Positions 7,642-15,012 of a DNA stretch of 45,787 nucleotides are shown here, one piece after another. The DNA is taken from NCBI GenBank assembly GCA_026414565.1, contig JAOAIT010000051.1, positions 1 to 45,787 on the forward strand, written 5' to 3'. Position numbers and translations under genes: made by a program. The notes under the pieces are model-generated. The model was not told the DNA's origin and made no database searches. It saw only the letters and a program-made list of their open reading frames with translations. Positions within the stretch are counted from its first letter, which is position 1. Every line of letters starts with the position of its first letter. The stretch is from Verrucomicrobiia bacterium. GTDB lineage: Bacteria > Verrucomicrobiota > Verrucomicrobiia > Limisphaerales > Fontisphaeraceae.

Positions 7642-9102
7642 ATGCCGCGGAAGGTGCAAAGCCAGTGGGATTTTGGGGAGCTGTTTGGCCCGCAGCAGAC
7701 GCGGCAGGTGTGGACGGTGAGCGAGCTGACGCAGCGGGTGAAGCGGCTGCTGGAGCCGCAGTTTGCCTCGATTTGGGTCAAGGGGGAAGTCAGCAATTTG
7801 CGCAGCCAGCCGTCGGGCCACATTTATTTCACGTTGAAGGACGCGGGGGCGCAACTGGCGTGCGTGCTGTTTCGGGGGGAGACGGGGGTGGCGCGGCAGG
7901 TGCTGGCGGACGGGCAGCAGGTGCTGGTGCGCGGGGAGCTGACGGTGTATGAGCCGCGGGGCCAGTATCAACTGGTGGTGCGGGAGCTGGAGCCGGTGGG
8001 TTTGGGGGCGCTGCAGGCGGCGTTGGAGCGGCTGAAACAAAAGCTGCAGGCGGAGGGTTTGTTTGAGGTGGCGCGCAAGCGGCGGCTGCCGGTTTATGTG
8101 TACCGGGTGGGGGTGGTGACCTCGCCGGCGGGGGCGGCGTATCAAGATGTGTTGAGCGTGTGGCGGCGGCGGTACGCGGGGATGGAAATTATTCTGGCGC
8201 CGTGCCGGGTGCAGGGGGAGGGGGCGGCGGCGGAAATTGCGGCGGCGATTGCGGGATTGAATGCGTGGCATGCGGCGCAGCCGGCGGGGTGCGGGCTGCA
8301 CGCGTTGCTGGTGACGCGGGGCGGGGGGAGTCTGGAGGATTTGTGGGCGTTCAATGAGGAGGTGGTGGCGCGGGCCATTTTTCATTCGGCGGTGCCGGTG
8401 GTATCGGCGGTGGGGCACGAGATTGATTTCACGATCAGCGATCTGGTGGCGGATGTGCGCGCGCCCACGCCCAGCGCGGCGGCGGAGCTGTTGAGCGAGG
8501 GGATGTTTCGGGCGGGGCAGGCGGTGCCGGGGTATGCGGAGCATTTGCGGCGGAGCATGGGGAGGAGATTCATGCGTTTGACGGAGGCCCTGCAGCAGCG
8601 GGAGGCGCGGCTGGAGCGGTGTCATCCGCGGCGGCGGCTGGAGCAGCAGAGCCAGCGGCTGGACGATTTGCTGGAGCGGCTGTTACGGCAGCCGCGGCGG
8701 CAGTGGCAGGCGCAGCAGGCGCATCTGGCGCGGCTGGTGCAACAGGTGCAGCGGCAGCGGCCGGCGCGATGGCTGGCGCGGCGGACGGAGCAATGGACGG
8801 CGCTGCGGCAGCGGTTGAGCAGGGGCGCGGAGCAACAGGTGCAGGAGCGGCAAAGGCGGGTGCAGCAGTGGCTGGAGCAGTTGCGGCTGCTTTCGCCGCA
8901 GCACACGCTGGAGCGGGGTTACTCCATCACGCGGGATGCGGCGACGGGGCGCATTTTGCGGCGCGCCGACGAGACGGCGGCCGGGCGGGAGGTCATCACG
9001 CGGCTGGCGCACGGGGAGGTGGTGAGCCGGGTGGAAGAGACGCGCGCGGCGGAGCCGGCGGATCCCCTGCTGGACCATGCGACGCCGGAGCAAAGCGGCT
9101 GA
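7642..9102 (+). CDS. xseA: Exodeoxyribonuclease VII large subunit
   Basis: Catalytic subunit of the exonuclease that degrades single-stranded DNA from both ends in mismatch repair and protects against toxic ssDNA. The 486-residue protein has the N-terminal OB-fold (WTVSELTQRVKRLLE, then VKGEVSNLRSQPSGHIYFTLKD at about 35-56) and the catalytic core with VVTSPAGAAYQD, LLVTRGGGSLEDLWAFN and SAVGHEIDFTISDLVAD. A long Gln/Arg-rich coiled coil (about 295-420) binds the small subunit in known enzymes. The C-terminus has the ERGYSI motif. The start at 7642 is chosen because the family begins here; the frame is open further upstream inside the YmdB gene. xseB, often adjacent, is not in the window. Converges with the GH116 gene, with 9 bases between stops. 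Confidence 0.95.
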   Translation: MPRKVQSQWDFGELFGPQQTRQVWTVSELTQRVKRLLEPQFASIWVKGEVSNLRSQPSGHIYFTLKDAGAQLACVLFRGETGVARQVLADGQQVLVRGELTVYEPRGQYQLVVRELEPVGLGALQAALERLKQKLQAEGLFEVARKRRLPVYVYRVGVVTSPAGAAYQDVLSVWRRRYAGMEIILAPCRVQGEGAAAEIAAAIAGLNAWHAAQPAGCGLHALLVTRGGGSLEDLWAFNEEVVARAIFHSAVPVVSAVGHEIDFTISDLVADVRAPTPSAAAELLSEGMFRAGQAVPGYAEHLRRSMGRRFMRLTEALQQREARLERCHPRRRLEQQSQRLDDLLERLLRQPRRQWQAQQAHLARLVQQVQRQRPARWLARRTEQWTALRQRLSRGAEQQVQERQRRVQQWLEQLRLLSPQHTLERGYSITRDAATGRILRRADETAAGREVITRLAHGEVVSRVEETRAAEPADPLLDHATPEQSG

Positions 9103-9111
9103 GGGCGGGGC

Positions 9112-11691
9112 TCAGGCCACGGCGAAGCGCTGGATGTCGAGCTGGCCGCGCACCGGCTCGTAGAAGGGCTTGCCGCGGCGGATGCCCACGCGGCCGAAGC
9201 TGCCCTGGGCGCTGAAGAAGGCCTGCCAGTCGCCCTTGAGTTTGGGGGCGAGGTGGAGCGTTTTGGTGACGGCGTCATAGCGGGCGCCGGTGAGGCCCTG
9301 GAGGAGGGCGTAGGAGGACATGGCGCGGGCGTACCAGTGGCCGCACTCGTATTCGTTGAAGGGATTGCGGATGCGTCCATCGTAGCGGCGGCGGCAGACG
9401 CGGACGATTTCGAGGCCTTCCTCGACGAGGCCCATGAGCATGAGATGGGAGGCCACCTGGTATTCGATGCCGGTCCAGACCTCGTTGCTGTACACGAAGG
9501 GGAGGGAGAGCTCGCCGCCCTTGGGCCAGGTGCAGAGGAGCAGGCCGCCTTCGGCGCCGCAGGCGTAACTGGGGCGCTGGGGGTTGGGGTAATCGGTCAG
9601 GTCGTGTTTGAGGTTGTAGCGGTACACGGCCCGCAGATGGCTGGTGACTTTCCGGGGATCGAGCACGGGACCGACGCCGCAGACGCGGGCCAGCCAGTCG
9701 CCGAGGACGCCATCGGCGAGGCAGCCTTTGCCGTATTGGTATTTGGGGCCCTCCTTTTCGAGGAGCTGGAGGGCCTCGGGGGAGTAGTGGCCCACCATGC
9801 TTTTGTTTTCGACGGGGTTGCCGGCGCGGAGATTTTTCCACTCGATTTTCTGGATGAAGTACTCGCCGTCGAAGAGGTCGGTTTCGGTTTTTTGGCGGCC
9901 TTTGAGGAGGAGGTTTTCGTAGCGGGCGACGTTGTCGCCGAGGGCCTGGCCCATGAGGACGGCGGCCTGGAGGGCGCCGAGGTAGAAGCTGGTGCACATG
10001 CCGTTGGGGCCCCAGAACTCGATGTCGTAGGTGTTGTGGTGGGGTTCTTCGAGCACGCCTTTTTCGGCGGGGTCCCAGGTGGCGATGCAGTAGTCGAGGC
10101 TCTGGCGGATTTTGGGCCACAAGGCGCGCAGCCAGGCGGTGTCGCCGCTGAGGCGCCATTCGCGATAGACTTTCATGATGCCGCCCAACTGGCCGTCGGC
10201 GGCGGCGTGGAAGTCGGGTTCGACGGGGCGGACGGGCAGGGCGCTGCGGAAGGTTTGATGGCCGCGTTTGTCCTGGGAGAAGTTGTATTCGGTGTCGCGC
10301 AGGGAGCGCTCGAGGTCGGGGAAGAGGTGGGGGATGGCCTGGGCGTAATTCCAGACGTGGGTGCAGGTGCCATGGCAGCAGCCGCTGCCGTCGGAGCAGC
10401 CTTCCCAGCCCCAGAGGCGGCCATCGGCCTGGCGGAGGACGGTGGGGGATTTGAGGATGGTGAGGTTGGCGGCCACGGCCTCGAGGACTTCGGGCGGGAG
10501 GGTGCTGCTGTAGAAACATTCGGCGAAGGCCTCGGAGCCGCGGCGCAGGGAGTCATATTGGGTGCGCCAGAATGCAGCGACTTCCTCGACGCCTTGGAAG
10601 CGTCCGGCGTACCAGGGGCGGTAATAATCTTTGGGGGCGGGGGCGCCGGCAGGGTCCCTGCCGATGCGCTGGTTGGTGTGGCCTACGTACCAGGCCAGTT
10701 TGACGGTGATGGTGCGGGAGGCGCCGGGGGCGAGGGTGAAGGGGACAAACAAGGTGGCGCCGGGGCTGGGGCCGCCCTCGGAGACGGGGGGGCGGTCATA
10801 GGCGGCGGCGGTTTCGATGTCCTTCCAGGCCATGGTGAGGGCGTCCCACCAACCGCCGCGGAACCATGCATGATTGACCTTCACGTCCGGCTCGTCCACG
10901 ACGGCGCAGAAGGCGCCCTCCTCCCAGGGGCGGTCGGCGGGGGCGCCGCCCCACAAGAGGAAGCCGCCGCGGATGGGTTTGATGGCCTGGGGGTTGTTGC
11001 CCACGACCATGAAATTTTTGGCGTTGAAGGAGAAGATTGCTTCGAGGGGCTGGCGGGGGGGATTGGTGAAACGATATTCGAGGCCGGCCACCGGGAGGCT
11101 GGAGCTGTCGGCATCGCCGGGGATGAAGGGGCTCCAGCCGGTCAGCTCGACGCGGAGGGGCATTTTGGGGTCGCTCAGGCTGACGGTGGCGAAGGGGAAA
11201 CGCGCGGCAAAGGCGACGCCACGGAAACGCGGGAGGCCATAGGTGGCGCCGGGGGCGCCGTTGCCGGTGTTGCCGGCGCCGAAGATTTTCCAGCTTTGGA
11301 CGGGGCCTTCGAGGACTTTGGCGAGGCCGGGGCGGCCTTTGACGGCGACGGCGGCGAAGAGGCAGGGCTGATGGAAGACCTCGGGGCGATGGCGTAGTGA
11401 GACATGGGAGAAGGCGCCCACGCCTTCGAGGCAGATCATGCCCGCGCCCATGCCGCCCATGGGGAAGGCCACGCGGCTGAGATTTTCGCCGGTGTACACG
11501 GTGTTGAAACGGCGGCTGCCGGCGGGGGCGGCGGGGGCTTTGAGGGCCGGGGCGGCGCCGGCCAGGGGGGCCAGGCCACCGGCGGCACTGACGGCGGCCG
11601 AGGCGGCGGTGAGGGCGAGGAATTGACGGCGTTTGAGGGATCCTGCCGTGGGGGAGGACGATGCTTGGAGGGTGCGCTTGTTCATGGGCAT
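9112..11691 (-). CDS. Tat-exported GH116-family glycoside hydrolase
   Basis: A retaining glycosidase related to non-lysosomal glucosylceramidase (GBA2) and bacterial GH116 beta-glucosidases/xylosidases. The 859-residue protein starts with a twin-arginine signal (KRRQFLALTAAS) and an Ala/Gly-rich hydrophobic run, so export through Tat is likely. The N-terminal beta domain (about 60-390) contains FPMGGMGAGMICLEG. The (alpha/alpha)6 catalytic domain carries GCCHGTCTHVWNY near residue 435 and NTYDIEFWGPNGM near 555; the Asp in the latter aligns by eye with the GH116 acid/base. Two starts, 11691 and 11685, are possible. The natural substrate is unknown; beta-glucosides or xylosides are reasonable guesses. 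Transcribed alone; a hairpin precedes the start. Confidence 0.88.
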   Translation of the reverse strand: MPMNKRTLQASSSPTAGSLKRRQFLALTAASAAVSAAGGLAPLAGAAPALKAPAAPAGSRRFNTVYTGENLSRVAFPMGGMGAGMICLEGVGAFSHVSLRHRPEVFHQPCLFAAVAVKGRPGLAKVLEGPVQSWKIFGAGNTGNGAPGATYGLPRFRGVAFAARFPFATVSLSDPKMPLRVELTGWSPFIPGDADSSSLPVAGLEYRFTNPPRQPLEAIFSFNAKNFMVVGNNPQAIKPIRGGFLLWGGAPADRPWEEGAFCAVVDEPDVKVNHAWFRGGWWDALTMAWKDIETAAAYDRPPVSEGGPSPGATLFVPFTLAPGASRTITVKLAWYVGHTNQRIGRDPAGAPAPKDYYRPWYAGRFQGVEEVAAFWRTQYDSLRRGSEAFAECFYSSTLPPEVLEAVAANLTILKSPTVLRQADGRLWGWEGCSDGSGCCHGTCTHVWNYAQAIPHLFPDLERSLRDTEYNFSQDKRGHQTFRSALPVRPVEPDFHAAADGQLGGIMKVYREWRLSGDTAWLRALWPKIRQSLDYCIATWDPAEKGVLEEPHHNTYDIEFWGPNGMCTSFYLGALQAAVLMGQALGDNVARYENLLLKGRQKTETDLFDGEYFIQKIEWKNLRAGNPVENKSMVGHYSPEALQLLEKEGPKYQYGKGCLADGVLGDWLARVCGVGPVLDPRKVTSHLRAVYRYNLKHDLTDYPNPQRPSYACGAEGGLLLCTWPKGGELSLPFVYSNEVWTGIEYQVASHLMLMGLVEEGLEIVRVCRRRYDGRIRNPFNEYECGHWYARAMSSYALLQGLTGARYDAVTKTLHLAPKLKGDWQAFFSAQGSFGRVGIRRGKPFYEPVRGQLDIQRFAVA

Positions 11692-11720
11692 GGGCTTTTT
11701 TCTTTGCCTACCAAAAGCCC
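11692..11720 (-). promoter_or_regulatory. Inverted repeat directly before the GH116 start
   Basis: GGGCTTTT (11692-11699) and AAAAGCCC (11713-11720) are perfect 8-bp arms around a 13-base spacer. The inner arm touches the ATG at 11691, so in the mRNA it would fold over the ribosome-binding region; as DNA it could be an operator. No Shine-Dalgarno sequence is evident outside the hairpin. Confidence 0.4.
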
Positions 11721-11721
11721 C

Positions 11722-11747
11722 TGGCGGTGCACAGAAAAAAATCGTCC
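11722..11747 (+). repeat. Left copy of imperfect direct repeat flanking darTG
   Basis: Matches TGGCGGYGCACAGRAAAAAA followed by T(C)GTCC. The second copy is at 13730-13754 in the same orientation. They differ by two substitutions and one inserted base. The copies lie 59 bases beyond the darG stop and 166 bases upstream of the darT start. Confidence 0.55.
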
Positions 11748-11806
11748 CTTATTTCTTCCCGCCTGGTTACGGCGCGGCTCAGGCGCGGTTTGGGCCCTTT
11801 TTGTAT

Positions 11807-12925
11807 TTAACCGGCGTGGCGGGCGGCCGGCGAATTCTCGATGTGGGCCCCGGGTTCGGCGGCAATACCGGCCAGGCGTTGAATGGCCGCCTTGAGGTAC
11901 GAGTCAGCAAACAAGCGGTTTTTGCGCTGGCCGGCATCGGCGCCCCCCGGCCAGCGCACCAGGGCCTGGCGAATGGCCTGGAGGTTGGGAGGGCAACCTT
12001 CGCGCACCAACAACCAATCCACCGTGGCCAGGAGCTCCATGCCGAGAGGGGACTGGAAGCCGTCAATCCACTGATCCACATCCTCGAGCACGGGCTGGTA
12101 GCAGCGGGCTGGGGGACTGCGCAGGAAAGCGGCGACTTGCTCCGTTTTTTCCTCTGCAAAGGCGATGGTGTCGTACGGAGTACAATCCGCAATCCGCTTG
12201 TTGGCACGCAGATAACTTCCATCCAAGGCATCAAGAAGATGATTCAGACGGGGTGAGAAGGGGCCGTAGCGATCTGCTTGGAAGTCCAGCTTCAGCACAT
12301 CGTCCAACCGGCGCTGGTGAAGGGCGCGGTGCAAGAACCAGGCGAGTTTATGAATTTCCAGCAAGGTGCACTCGATGCCCAAAACCCAATACCGCCGGAC
12401 GGCATCGGCCAGGAGGGCACGGGGCACCGTAAGTTTCTCCACGCCGCGCGGCTTGGGCAGATTCTGATATTGAGCGGTTGGTTCAAACGCCACGACCTGC
12501 ACGGTTGGCAGCGGGGCGAAAGCCTTTTCAATGAGGGGGCGCACCTGGTTCCAATCCAGGCCGCCCTGGCCACAGCCCAGGGGGGGGAGGGCGAGGGAGT
12601 GGATGTTTTTTTCGCGGATTACGCGCACGAGGTCGGCGAGGCCGGTTTCGATCCATTCCAGGCGCGAGGGTTTCCGCCAATCTTCCTTGGTGGGGAAGTT
12701 GATAATCCAGCGCGGGCCGGTTAATTCGCCGGTGGCGGTGACAAACATGCGACCGGGGCGGACCGCGCCGGATTTGCAGGCCTGGGCGTAGGCGCGGAAG
12801 TTGTCGGGATACCGATCCTTGAACATGAGGGCGATTCCCTTGCCCATCACGCCCCTGGTGTTGACGGTGTTCACCAGGGCCTCCACGTCAGCCTCGAGCA
12901 GATTGCCTTGTCGGAAGATGATCAT
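11807..12925 (-). CDS. darG: DarG antitoxin: macrodomain DNA ADP-ribosylglycohydrolase
   Basis: Antitoxin of the DarTG system. Its macrodomain removes ADP-ribose from DNA and its C-terminal domain binds and blocks DarT. The 372-residue protein has the macrodomain in residues 1-155: QGNLLEADVEALVNTVN, GVMGKGIALMF (26-35), NFPTK with Lys80 (the position of the catalytic lysine in the Thermus protein, from memory), and ALPPLGCGQGGLDW (112-125). Residues ~175-350 form a helical domain consistent with the DarT-binding region. The start overlaps the darT stop by four bases (ATGA), so translation is probably coupled. Length and order match known darT-darG operons. Direct repeats flank the pair. Confidence 0.93.
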   Translation of the reverse strand: MIIFRQGNLLEADVEALVNTVNTRGVMGKGIALMFKDRYPDNFRAYAQACKSGAVRPGRMFVTATGELTGPRWIINFPTKEDWRKPSRLEWIETGLADLVRVIREKNIHSLALPPLGCGQGGLDWNQVRPLIEKAFAPLPTVQVVAFEPTAQYQNLPKPRGVEKLTVPRALLADAVRRYWVLGIECTLLEIHKLAWFLHRALHQRRLDDVLKLDFQADRYGPFSPRLNHLLDALDGSYLRANKRIADCTPYDTIAFAEEKTEQVAAFLRSPPARCYQPVLEDVDQWIDGFQSPLGMELLATVDWLLVREGCPPNLQAIRQALVRWPGGADAGQRKNRLFADSYLKAAIQRLAGIAAEPGAHIENSPAARHAG

Positions 12926-13563
12926 GTAAAATACAAGTCAGGCCGCGCCTCGACCCGCAGGGATAAATTGAGCGCGGCCAGTTCATTTTGCAAGCGCGCT
13001 TGCGCCGCGGCGTTAAAGCACACCGCGCCCAGCAGGCCGGCAATGGGCAGGTGACGATAGATTAGGGCCTCGGCCTGGTAACGCTCTTTTTTACCGGGAT
13101 CATCCGGGTTATTGCGGAAATTCCGGGATTGCAGGAGGGGCCAGTCCACCTTTGTCAAATCGTCAAGTGAATTGTAAAAAGTCGCGGTTTGCACATAGGC
13201 ATGGCGGTCGGTGAACACAAAAGGGATATTCAACTGCGCCACCCGCCGCAGGGAGCTGACCAGGATGACGATTTCTTCGTTGGGCAGGATGGCCACGCCG
13301 CCATGGCCGGTGCGGATGTTATAGAGCATGATCGAGCAAGGCGTGAAGTAGAAGGGCACATAATCGGCCAGCGTGCCGTAAGGGGGGACCGGCACGTGCC
13401 GGTGCTGGCGGCGCGCAATTAAATCTGGATTGCCGATGACTCGATACTGCGGGTCGCGTGGCGCAGCGTTTTGACAATGCAAACCATGCCGCAGCAGCCA
13501 GGGGACATTGTCCATGTGGGTGATGCGAAAAATCAGCGCTTTGTCAGGGTTCAGTGCGCTCAT
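12922..13563 (-). CDS. darT: DarT toxin: ssDNA thymidine ADP-ribosyltransferase
   Basis: DarT (formerly DUF4433) uses NAD+ to add ADP-ribose to bases in single-stranded DNA, stalling replication; it works as a toxin and in phage defence. The 213-residue protein shows FRITHMDNVPWLLRHGL near the N-terminus, Arg51-Arg52 in LIARRQH, DYVPFYFTPCSIMLYNI (67-83), TDRHAYV with His121, and YQAEALIY with Glu165. These correspond to the Arg, His and Glu of the active site described for Thermus DarT (recalled numbering R51, H119, E160). All key residues are present, so the toxin looks intact. First gene of the pair; darG overlaps its end. No convincing promoter was recognised upstream; TTGACT at 13603-13598 is the best -35 candidate, without a good -10. 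Confidence 0.94.
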   Translation of the reverse strand: MSALNPDKALIFRITHMDNVPWLLRHGLHCQNAAPRDPQYRVIGNPDLIARRQHRHVPVPPYGTLADYVPFYFTPCSIMLYNIRTGHGGVAILPNEEIVILVSSLRRVAQLNIPFVFTDRHAYVQTATFYNSLDDLTKVDWPLLQSRNFRNNPDDPGKKERYQAEALIYRHLPIAGLLGAVCFNAAAQARLQNELAALNLSLRVEARPDLYFT

Positions 13564-13729
13564 GGGGTGGCCGGAGAAGTGGGAAGGTCGGCTTGGGAGT
13601 CAAGCTGGTTCCCTGCGCGGGAGTGCCACCCGGGAAAGCGCAACAAGGCGCCTTTCTTTTTGAAGGACACCCATGGCACTGGGACGGAGTGGCTGAACAT
13701 GGACGGACTATGCATTTAACACCATTCGT

Positions 13730-13754
13730 TGGCGGCGCACAGGAAAAAATGTCC
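13730..13754 (+). repeat. Right copy of imperfect direct repeat flanking darTG
   Basis: Pairs with 11722-11747: shared core TGGCGGYGCACAGRAAAAAA, same orientation. The interval from the left copy's start to this one is about 2.0 kb and contains only darG and darT. Confidence 0.55.
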
Positions 13755-13785
13755 GGGGTGGGGCGGGGCAGGGGATTTTTTTTAC

Positions 13786-13832
13786 CACGAATGGACACGA
13801 ATGGACACGAATGGGCACGAATGGACACGAAT
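13786..13832. repeat. Tandem 10-bp repeat (ACGAATGGAC)
   Basis: Four and a half head-to-tail copies of a 10-base unit read as ACGAATGGAC, the third copy with one change (GGGC). The unit is about one helical turn, so each copy presents the same DNA face. Similar ACGAATGRAC arrays are, to my recollection, common between genes of Verrucomicrobiota and other environmental bacteria. Confidence 0.85.
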
Positions 13833-13962
13833 AAAAATGAGCCCTGATGAATGATGGATACGGAGGCACACGAATCTTGGCGGAGGGAAACGAAGGGAGA
13901 AGGAAAAGCCGGCAGCGGCGGAAGGAAGGGGCATGAGCCGGAGGGAGCCGCAGGGGCAGGGG

Positions 13963-14946
13963 CTATTGGCGGGCGAAGAGGCGGCGGACGATTTCTTCGA
14001 TGGGGGGTTCCTCGATGTCAATGTCCTTGACGGGCAGCTCGTCGAGGAGGGCCTTGCAAACGGGGATGACCTGGTCGCGGGGGACGCGCAGGCGGACGCG
14101 GGCGGCGGTCAGTTCCAACAGTTCGCCGTGGCGGGCGAGGTGGGCGGCGGGGGGCGGGCCGCCGGGGCCCAGTTCGATGGTGATGAGTTTGTCGGAGGCG
14201 TAGCGTTCCAGGACTTCCTCGAGGCGGCCGTCGAAGAAGAGGCGGCCGTGATCAATGATGATGACGCGCTCGCAGAGGGCCTGGATGTCGGCCATGTAAT
14301 GGCTGGTGAGGAGGATGGTGGTGCGGGTGGTGGCGTTGTGGTGGCGGAGGAAGTCGCGGACGGTTTTTTGGGAGACGACATCGAGGCCGAGGGTTGGCTC
14401 GTCCAGGAGCAGGACGCGCGGGTGGTGGAGGAGGGCGGCGATCAGCTCCATTTTCATGCGTTCGCCGAGGGAGAGTTCGCGCACCATGACGGCGAGTTTG
14501 TCGGCCACGCCCAGGAGGGCGGCAAGCTCGCTGACGGTGCGCTCGAAGTCGGCGCGGTCAAGGCCGTAGATGTGGCGGTTGAGTTCGAAGGATTCGCGGG
14601 CGGGGAGGTCCCACCACAATTGATTTTTTTGTCCCAGGAGGAGGGCGAACTGGCGGCGGTAGCCATCGGGCCGGTCCCAGGGGACATAGCCGAGGACGCG
14701 GGCGGAGCCGGCGGAGGGGTAGAGGAGGCCGGCGAGCATTTTGAGGGTGGTGGTTTTGCCGGCGCCGTTGGGGCCGACAAAGCCGACCAGCTCGCCCTCC
14801 TGGATGGCGAAGGAGATTTCCTGGACGGCGCGGACGGTTTCGTACCGGCGGCGGAAAAGGCCCTTGAGCGCGCCTGCCAGGCCCGGCTCTTTTTTGTAGG
14901 TGCGGAAACTTTTGCTCAGGTTGTGGACTTCAATGACGGCGGCCAC
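13963..14946 (-). CDS. ABC transporter ATP-binding protein (ABC-2 export type)
   Basis: A 327-residue ATPase subunit of a DrrA/NatA-like exporter. Walker A GPNGAGKTT (58-66), a Q-loop region with LLLGQKNQLWW, signature LSLGE (158-162), Walker B VLLLDEPT (178-185) and the switch histidine in LLTSHYM are all present. A ~90-residue C-terminal extension is typical of exporters with separate ABC-2 permeases. No permease gene is next to it: downstream is the repeat-bearing gap and darTG. Starts with GTG at 14946; a -10-like TATCGT sits only 6 bases upstream. The transported substrate cannot be inferred. Gene is complete by motif content. Confidence 0.92.
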   Translation of the reverse strand: MAAVIEVHNLSKSFRTYKKEPGLAGALKGLFRRRYETVRAVQEISFAIQEGELVGFVGPNGAGKTTTLKMLAGLLYPSAGSARVLGYVPWDRPDGYRRQFALLLGQKNQLWWDLPARESFELNRHIYGLDRADFERTVSELAALLGVADKLAVMVRELSLGERMKMELIAALLHHPRVLLLDEPTLGLDVVSQKTVRDFLRHHNATTRTTILLTSHYMADIQALCERVIIIDHGRLFFDGRLEEVLERYASDKLITIELGPGGPPPAAHLARHGELLELTAARVRLRVPRDQVIPVCKALLDELPVKDIDIEEPPIEEIVRRLFARQ

Positions 14947-14952
14947 GCGCCC

Positions 14953-14981
14953 ACGATAGCGGGGGGTGGGCGGGGGCGCAA
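14953..14981 (-). promoter_or_regulatory. Possible promoter giving a leaderless ABC ATPase mRNA
   Basis: Minus strand: TTGCGC (14981-14976), 17 bases, TATCGT (14958-14953), then 6 bases to the GTG start. Initiation ~7 bases after the -10 would fall at the start codon. The -35 match is weak. Confidence 0.35.
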
Positions 14982-15012
14982 GCGGCAGGCTGGGGGGCGG
15001 GGGGTGCGGGGC

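Larger units (their letters stand above)
13564..13962. other. Intergenic region between darT and the ABC ATPase gene
   Basis: No credible gene. It holds the right copy of the direct repeat (13730-13754), the 10-bp tandem array (13786-13832) and purine-rich sequence to about 13920. Short open frames here give peptides such as VSIRVHS that merely translate the repeat. Confidence 0.75.

Noticed and set aside
13786-13832. Possible CRISPR array
   Set aside because: The unit is 10 bases in direct tandem with no spacers, and there are no cas genes.
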